Shown one piece after another: positions 57,189 to 64,000 of a DNA stretch of 64,000 nt (positions are counted from its first letter, which is position 1; every line of letters starts with the position of its first letter). Under the pieces are notes generated by a model. That model searched no databases. It was not told where the DNA came from and saw nothing but the letters and a program-made list of their open reading frames with translations. The stretch spans positions 1,364,001 through 1,428,000 of the forward strand of contig CM031557.1 of NCBI GenBank assembly GCA_018466975.1, read 5' to 3'. This DNA comes from Sparassis latifolia. Lineage: Eukaryota; Basidiomycota; Agaricomycetes; Polyporales; Sparassidaceae. Position numbers and translations under genes: made by a program.

Positions 57189-58231
57189 ATGGATTCTTAT
57201 TGCACCCCCTGCGACGAAATATGTTACTCCTCCGTAAATTCTTCTGATACGTCTTTCGGGGTAATACGTTCCGTCTCCATTCACACCGCATTATTCCCTC
57301 ACCCTGTTGTCTCAGACTTTCTCATATGCATACGATAGCTTCGACTACTGTCCGTATCCTCCCTCTCAGTATGTACGACAAGAGCCACAGCCGGAAGGTC
57401 CTCCGCAGCTCCCCCTCCATGCGTCAATACCCATCTCCGGATATTCCACTCTGATCCTCCCCAACATTTCGCCCAGCACTCCGCCCACACAGGTCGGCAG
57501 CACCTCGCCCACCACCTCGCTAAACGACCCGCTGCCTCCGTTGCGAGGCTCGTCATCCGACACGAATCCGCTCGACAATTACGCGAATGCGCCTCAGGTC
57601 ACATTCCCGACCCCTGCTCAGCTTCTTGCATACCTCCCTGCACGCAGTCTAAATGGAACTGGCTTGTCTGACCTTCGGCCCCCTGTGCGCATGGAGACCG
57701 TGCTGACAACGGAGAAGACGAAGTCGGGCAGGAAGCACACTGAGACGCGACGCAAGGCATACTTCCGCGCCGTCGCGGATGGCATCGGTTTTCAGGTGAC
57801 CGATCCGTAAGCTCCAACCTCCCCAGTGGACAGCGGTGTACTGACTTCATTTGCAGAGACAACATTACTCAACATGCCAAGAGGCGGAGCTATCTGGAGT
57901 GTCTCGAACAGTATGTGCCGTGGCTTCGTGAGCGGATCCGGCACGCAGGGCGCGAGCCTGTCGAGTTCGAGTGCATCTCATTGTATCGCGGACTCGACAG
58001 CGTATCCTTCCGCGTTGCGTACCATATTTGACGACTTCAGCAACCTAGTGTCTGATTATGTTCCGCAGACGCTCCTCGTTCATATGCAAGACGAGGTCCG
58101 GAAACTTCACCTGCAGACGCTGGAGGATGAACGCACTGTAAGCTACTCCCTCACTCAACATTTACGGTCTGATCGTCACTGCACAGTTTATTAACCTCCA
58201 GAACCAAGTAGCGCGCCAGTCCGCAGCTTGA
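57189..58231 (+). CDS. regulator-like paralog B, 277 aa
   Basis: Exons 57189-57260, 57316-57806, 57857-58013, 58069-58137 and 58187-58231 join in phase (introns 49-55 bp) into 278 codons, no lesions. N-terminal half Pro/Ser/Tyr-rich. The second half has ETRRKAYFRAVADGIGFQVT, DNITQHAKRRSYLECLEQYV, PVEFECISLYRGLDSVSFR and TLLVHMQDEVRKLHLQTLED, ending QNQVARQSAA. It aligns by eye with paralog A at RRK, at the RR-x-Y-x3-LE helix start and at (Y/F)RGLDS, with the following intron at the same place and the next exon exactly 23 codons in both. Basic-then-amphipathic layout suggests a DNA-binding or dimerising protein; molecular function unknown. TATAAAA box 43 bp upstream. Confidence 0.78.
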
Positions 58232-61200
58232 AGCGTCCTATCTGAGGTCTTTTCACCACTGCTCTATACGTCCGACTATTAGCCTCCATGCCCCGGCTTC
58301 CTGTTGTATTTAGTATCTGGCACCTAGTGTCTGACGTGGTCTCCGTCCTGCTGGTCTGGTGCATTCCGCGTAGGCTGTTTATTTACCGTACTGGCTGTAA
58401 CTTCTGCTCTGTACCGCTGCGCCACTGCTGGCAGTGTACTGTACGTCCATTATTTATCAGATGTTCTATGTCGCGAAGGCGCGCTATGCTGTATATCCAG
58501 ATGTAGGATTCCATCGTTGGCACCGTGGGCTACGACATATATGAAGCTCGCACTGGTCGAAGCAATTTTGACTAAATGTCTTTGTGGTCAATGTTAGCAG
58601 TAGGCGAGGTATCAGATACTTTCTACCACCTTACAGATATCTGAATACGTTTAAAAGGAAAAGACGAGTGGCGAAGGCCGCACTTCCACCGTTTGGGAGA
58701 ACATGCGGGCGAACGTTAGACATAACCCCAGCGTCTGTCGCGACGAACGTTCAAACTAGTGCCATATTTTCCAACAGAGTCTGCCTTGCGTTTACCGTGG
58801 GTCAGTTTCACACGTACGTAAAGCACGTGTCTAGCTTACTAACGAGTCGAGTCTCTATCAATGGAGGGGTATAATAGAGATGGAATTGTCTTATTGAACA
58901 TCAGCTGTCCATCGCGCTGCATAGGTGGACAAAAGATCAATCGCAATGACTTGTCACTCGGAAGACTGTTGTACTATCCTCCGATCACCTTCCATGGGCA
59001 ACTAGCCGGTGACGCTTGGCGTCTCAGGCCGAACGTATCCTGTCATCAGAAAGACCAGTAAGATGCTTTTAAGACAATTCCCTCTCTGTAATCTGCCTGT
59101 TGCGGCCGGTGGTAAGCCTGTCGTGAGAGTTAGGGAAATTCCGTATAACGATCGATCGAGATAATCAATTCTACCCTTATGGTCCGCCGTGCCGCTACGA
59201 GCTTGAATGAATGGATGCCTTCCCGTAGCCGTTTAGAAACGTTCTAAACTAAATTTCGTCTCTAAATCTGGCCGGCACGTCGGCAAATTGATCTCCGCAT
59301 ACCGTGAGAGCAAAGTGAGCTCTTTCTAAACCTTATATCTGGAAGGGGGGGTCGACCCCCCCTTCCAGATTCTAAACGTCTCTCTAAACGATGATTTCGA
59401 TCTCCGCCCACTCGCAATGCCCATCTTTGCCTATATTTGGTGCTGCATATTGCTTACATCATGCTGCCGCTCGTCCTCCGACCCTCTAGAACTTGGTTTG
59501 ATCATCATCATGTTGCGACGCTACGGTTTCACAAATCCTGCTGTTCCGACACAGTGGGGTGTTTCGCAGTCCGCTTTGTGATTTAGAAGTGCTCCAAATC
59601 CTACGGGAAGGCATCCAATGAATGAATGAATTCGGCATTTATATACCGCAACAAGCAAGTCATGTGCTAAGACGCGGCGTCCTCCGGTCTGTACACGAAT
59701 ATCTACTGTACGACAGGGAGAACGTCCAGGTGGGGGAGGGTATGGCGTGGGTAGCTTGAGATTGGGATAGTAGGTAAATGTTAGGCATATTGCGTGTCTC
59801 GTGGGGTGTGGGGGCGGGTTTGAGGCGAGCCTCGGCGCCGTAGCGTAGACCATAAATCATGATGCATATCCAATAAATTAGAGAGAAACGGAGAAAGCAT
59901 AGAGAATAGAAAATAGAAAAGCGGGGGTTGGCGACGTCTTCTCCCAGGGGCGCAAGTCGAATTTGTTCCCGTGGTGCACGTGCCACTTGGAAATGGTGGA
60001 TCTGCAACGGACACTTCTGTAAGTGGAGAGGTATGAAAGTACGTAATCATTGTCAGCCCTTTTCTTGAGATTCCACATTACGCCGCCTCTTCCAAGACCA
60101 TAAGATATCGGAAGTACGCAGCAAAGAATCTGGAAGTCCAATCCCATTATGCTTTTGTCATCATTCCACCCGCCGAGCATTGAAATTTGAAACGTTGACA
60201 GATCGGCGGCGCATCGTTTGACAGGTCCAACGGCGTGTCGTGGAAACGCGTCTTTTTTTAGGTATCTTATATAGTGGTGTTCGAACTGCACGGATACTGG
60301 TTCAGAACATAATATGAGCGATTCATCGGATGATTGTGAGTCATCAGTGTAGACACTTGGAGCTTGAAGACTTGACATTTAGTGAATGCAGCCTACGCTG
60401 AACTTGCAGGCGATTGCTCGTCGACACCTGGACTAGAACCTCGTCGATATCTCTTTGTTGGAGCTCAATTAACACCTGTTAGGCGTATATTGGTCACGGA
60501 TTTTGAAGGCGATACGTTGCTAAATACTTTCAGCCAACCGCAGTGTGTAGATTTTGGTACATGAGCCGGCTTTAACTTAGCCTGTGCTAGATGGCCCGCC
60601 TATGATAGCCGGCCCGAAATAACTGGGATAACAAGAGAAGATATGCACACAGGTGAAACTAAAACCTGCTTCCTTTGTTCTAGTTACGTTGCTCACAAGA
60701 GGTAGCACCTCCATTTTCAGGAGTCTATGCAGCCTTTGTCAACATCATTCCAAGTAAAATTCTGGTGGGACACAGTATTTACAGGACATTGACAGTACGT
60801 ACCGGTCGGGCCATAGTATCTGATAGTGAATGCTGACTTCGAGATCCAAAGCTTATGTGCGTTTATAGAGAGTAACGACCCTTTCGTCTTGACTATTAGA
60901 GGCTGGTATATTTGTGGTACGGCATCTAGGTTTCATCTCCGGACTACGGTAAGTATTATCCTCGCACCCCATTACTGCCAGCTGTCAGCGAGACTAGGTC
61001 CCCGCAGCTGCACTGGCAGAAATCCCACCAAGTGTTTCTATAAGTGCCATGGTGTTTCTCAACGTCAGTGATGTCATACATCGAATATAGTGCAGATGCG
61101 ACAACGTTGATCCTTTTCCAAGGTTCGCGATCCAGCTTCTTCCATCCTTCGTTCGTTCTCTCCCGCGTTTATAACTCGCATGAAGAATCTGCAGGTCGCC

Positions 61201-61259
61201 GATCTAGTAGCAGTCAGCTAGGTGTCACGCGGAATATGTGCCTGCTTGAGTAATCATAG
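58232..61259. other. gene-poor stretch
   Basis: No recognised gene. One minus-strand ORF, 59878-60378 (166 aa, MSSLQAPSVYTDDSQSSDES...), may be a hypothetical protein. A perfect 34 bp palindrome lies at 59337-59370. Confidence 0.45.
59337..59370. repeat. perfect 34 bp palindrome
   Basis: ATCTGGAAGGGGGGG, TCGA, CCCCCCCTTCCAGAT: 17 bp arms without spacer, including G7/C7. Flanked on both sides within 100 bp by repeated TCTAAA(C) words. Confidence 0.95.
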
Positions 61260-61430
61260 ACTCACTATATTCGGGCTGTCGAACCACGCGTTGATGATCG
61301 GCCCGAACGTGATCCAGGCCATCCTCGACGGCACGGGCGACAACTGAAAGGGTTTCCCGTTCCTCTTTGCGCTGTGCGCCGCCGCGAGCCTCGTCATCTG
61401 GTTCGGTGCGTCCCGTTATTTCTCTCGGCC
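61260..61430 (+). pseudogene. membrane transporter (MFS-like) fragment
   Basis: The plus frame reads IFGLSNHALMIGPNVIQAIL, DGTGDN, stop, KGFPFLFALCAAASLVIWF, then a GT donor. The composition fits a loop and C-terminal transmembrane helix of a major-facilitator transporter. The stop at 61345-61347 is TGA where TGG is expected. Upstream and downstream exons are not recognisable. Family assignment is tentative. Confidence 0.45.
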
Positions 61431-63035
61431 TGCTGTTTCTATAGTTTGTGCTTGCGCGAGCTGAGAATGAGTTTTTTTGGCGTGTAGGGGTGGATGTGAG
61501 GAGGGGACAGCGAATGCGGTCGCGTGGGCAGGGCGGCATCGCTCGTATACGGACACGGGCGTGCTCAGGGCGGACGACGATTCGGTAACGAGCGGCAGTC
61601 TGCGCGAAGCCTTTTTTCTTCCCCTTGTTCAGTCCTTTTGTTGGCGCCGACCCTCGTGTCAGATGACGATGGTATGCCTTTGGAAGTTCGTAGGAGCGCA
61701 ACGGTGTACCGGAGTGGCGCGATGAACGTCGATTGCGGCAAAATTCTTCAGCCGCATGCTTCACATCGGTAAGATAGAAACATTCCCAGTTGTCCATGAG
61801 GCAAGATCGGAGGGCAGGAGTGTCCATGCCTTGAAGGTGTATAGCCACTTGAGGCGATATGGGCGGGGAGAGAGCAGAACGGCAATTCGCTGAGTTGTCA
61901 TCCCTACCAAGGCGGCGTGGAACTGCACGCCGAGATTATTCCATCGGCTCCCGACAATGCAGTGGAGTATCGTACGCAATGTCTCGCGATGCGCGAAGAA
62001 CCCCAAGCGACGAGGTGGACTTACATCCTCTTTTTTCCCTTCACTGCTGCACTTGTGAGTCGCCTCCGTTCTCCAGCACTTAGTCTGCACTTAGCCATCA
62101 CTGACTGTGCGCGTAGGATGTCATGATTGGTATCTTCGGAACGTCGGAAGGCGTAGGGGTCGACGCTCTGGAACCAGTGGGACGTCTTCGACGAGATGTT
62201 CGAGCATTCGTGGAATGGGAAGATGTGCTTCGTTATGTTCCTCCTCGCGCTCTGTGCCGCAGTCTTCGACTTTGGCACTATCCTCGGTAAGAACTTACCC
62301 CCATTCGCCAGTAACATTACCGCGTGCATGCCGATGGTTTTCAATTTCTTCCGTGGGATGCGGCTCTACTGCTGACACCGCACTCATCTCTGCATATGCT
62401 TGTGGCTTGACAGTGTGTTGGGCCGGAATTTGCACCATCTATCTTGGACATTGGCTATAGTACGAAGGCCATGTCACTCCGGCACTTGTGTGCTCACTTT
62501 CTAGGCAGCGTGTTCCCTTCTAGTGGAGCTCGTGCGGTGAGTTGTACGGTGAGTATTCATATTGACCTAGGGTGCAGGCAGGTATGCAGGGCAGATCGAA
62601 CTTCTTTTTTTCTTGGCCTGCCAGTGAGTATGCGGATGACATGAAGTAGCAGAAGCTGGACAGGCTGTAGTAGGAGTAGGCCAAGGCATGCATATATGTT
62701 CACCGCGGAGGTCATTACTAGTCCTACGTATCCACAGTATCTGCCCAGCCACGGTTACTCTATGAGATTACAAAGCTCCCATTGCTTGACCTGCGGTCCT
62801 ACGGAGTGACTGGGGGAGGGAGGGAGGGAGGTATATTCCGGCTTGGGTCCCAATCAGGAACGCCGGTTTTCTGTACTATACATGGTTTAACATGATGACC
62901 CATCATGTTGACAGGCAACTGAACCGATGACGAGGCGCCAGTGTCAGAAATGGAACCGTCTTCTAAATGCCACCACAAGTTATGGGCGTGTGCAAAGAGA
63001 GCGTATAATGCCAGAAGACTAATGCGTTAGTAAAT
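61431..63035. other. decayed or intergenic sequence
   Basis: A second hydrophobic piece on plus near 62180-62285 (MFEHSWNGKMCFVMFLLALC, then AAVFDFGTILG and a GT donor) may belong to the same or a related decayed membrane-protein gene. A G-quadruplex-type run lies at 62812-62831. No intact gene. Confidence 0.4.
62812..62831 (+). other. G-quadruplex-type run
   Basis: GGGGGAGGGAGGGAGGGAGG: four or more G-runs separated by single A. Confidence 0.9.
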
Positions 63036-64000
63036 TCAGCTTGAGGTACGATCTCTAATGGCTCTGAAGTCCAAAGGCCGAAGCTTGGACCAGTTGGCTG
63101 TTAGCAATCTCATTTCATCTCTTCCTTTCCTATCAGCAAAAATAGGGTGTCGCAAGGCGATCCATTCAATATATGCATCAAAACCATTGAGTGAGCTGAT
63201 CAAGCAGCAGAGAACGAGGCAGTGTACGTACCGCTCTCGTTCCTTCCATTCGGCTCTTGCACTGCCCCCTTCGCGCCATGCTGCCGTAGGATCTCCTGCT
63301 TCAGCGGCCTTCTGATTCCTCTTTGCATGCGCACTGGTACCCACAGCGGGCCCAGATTTGTGCAGCACATCGATGAGATCGGTGAGGAGCTTGTCCACCA
63401 GCCTGTTAGGCAAAAAAGGGCACGAGAAAACAGAGCGCGGTCCATCCCGCGGCATAGGTAACGAAGTACGACAAAGCGGACATTCCAGAACCTCGTGCCA
63501 GCGGCCGCACTCGTAGTGAAGGTGCGAGAAGAACCACTTAAGGATACATACAGCGCAGTAAGAGTGTCCACATTGTGACATCATAAGCGCATATGGGCAC
63601 GCCCTGAAATTCGAACATGTCAATATACTGAGCGTGGAGTTTGCCTGGAAATAAAAAGTGAGCGTACATAACGTCGAAGCATCTGAAAATGGTTGTCACA
63701 CTTTGTAACACGACAGACGTATAAAAGCTCACAGTGTGCAAGTGAAGCTCTCCTCGAGCTGCGCCAGAACCTGCTCTGCTGGACTGCCTATCACGCTGCC
63801 TATCAGTTCCTCGGCTTCCTGTTCTCTCTTCACGACAGCCGCATCGCGTTCGTTCAGTTTCGCCTCGGTGCGTGCAAGCGCCTCCTCTTTCTTCGTGACG
63901 TCTTCCTCCCTTTTGTTCAAGCTATCTTCAGACTTCCTAAGCTCCGCAACCTCGGCTTGAAACTCGTCGCGCTCGCATTTCAGGGACCTCTGCCGCAGCT
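63036..64000 (-). CDS. coiled-coil RING-finger protein (E3 ubiquitin ligase-like), 5' end outside window
   Basis: Exons within the window: 64000-63733 (continues beyond the edge), 63682-63668, 63603-63232 and 63129-63036, joined in phase by introns of 50, 64 and 102 bp; stop at 63036. The first visible exon is a charged coiled coil (KREEDVTKKEEALARTEAKL and NERDAAVVKREQEAEEL). The RING begins with C-x2-C (FTCTLCFDVM) across a 15 nt micro-exon, then ACPYALMMSQCGHSYCAVCI, and ends ECPLCRTSLP, giving the C3HC4 ligand set. A basic helical tail follows. RING proteins recruit E2 enzymes for ubiquitin transfer; the substrate is unknown. No lesion seen. Confidence 0.8.

Overview
The window is nuclear DNA of a basidiomycete fungus, most probably an Agaricomycete. 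Evidence: many 48-75 bp GT-AG introns; protein families I know from mushroom-forming fungi (KDZ-transposon-associated cysteine-cluster/Ulp1 protein, Pho80-like cyclin, short bZIP and C-terminal zinc-cluster regulators, two Agaricomycete orphan families); a 188-191 bp LTR family; and about 50% GC with long gene-poor stretches. No bacterial-type operons, rRNA, tRNA or CRISPR were found. All family names come from motif recognition by eye, without database searches. Layout: 0-2.2 kb holds a spliced orphan-family gene on the minus strand, with a decayed 5' end. 2.2-7.6 kb is gene-poor, with a 118 bp duplicated segment and a transposon-associated ORF. 7.7-9.5 kb is a five-exon orphan gene on the plus strand. 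11.8-14 kb is a decayed Est1/SMG7-like gene whose pieces recur nearby. 14.5 kb is a solo LTR. 15.5-17.2 kb is an intact Zn2Cys6 regulator. 17.3-19.2 kb is a KDZ-associated Ulp1-protease gene. 20-21 kb is an aldo/keto-reductase relic. 22-23 kb is an intact bZIP gene. 25-28 kb has weak hypothetical ORFs and a helicase relic. 28.3-28.65 kb is a minisatellite built from CGTACG/CGTTCG cores. 28.7-33.4 kb is a full-length but broken Nup120/Nup160 nucleoporin gene. 33.9-34.5 kb is an intact 155-aa orphan gene. 34.7-36.0 kb is a broken cytochrome-b5-like (MAPR) gene with a gag-only LTR retroelement (36.0-38.6 kb) inserted 29 bp before its start codon. 42-43.3 kb is a 401-aa regulator-like orphan. 46-47.6 kb is an intact Pho80-like cyclin. 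48.6-49.7 kb has membrane-protein remnants. 52.4-53.3 kb is a chitin-synthase myosin-motor relic. 55.4-58.2 kb is a divergent pair of intact paralogous genes with matching exon structure. 61.2-62.4 kb has transporter-like relics. 63.0-64 kb is a coiled-coil/RING protein running off the right edge. The overall pattern is a mosaic. Short regulatory and orphan genes have intact reading frames and splice sites. Large housekeeping genes (Nup120, Est1-like, chitin synthase, MAPR, aldo/keto reductase) keep recognisable exons but carry frameshifts, deletions and stops, several of them tryptophan codons changed by G-to-A. This suggests duplicated or dispensable DNA, for example a redundant haplotype or duplicated segment beside TE-rich sequence, where only some genes remain under selection. 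Assembly indels could mimic part of this, but not the nonsense substitutions. No single undescribed system stands out with certainty. The strongest leads are the divergent paralog pair with its iterated intergenic motif, the gag-only LTR family, and the dispersed Est1-like fragments.
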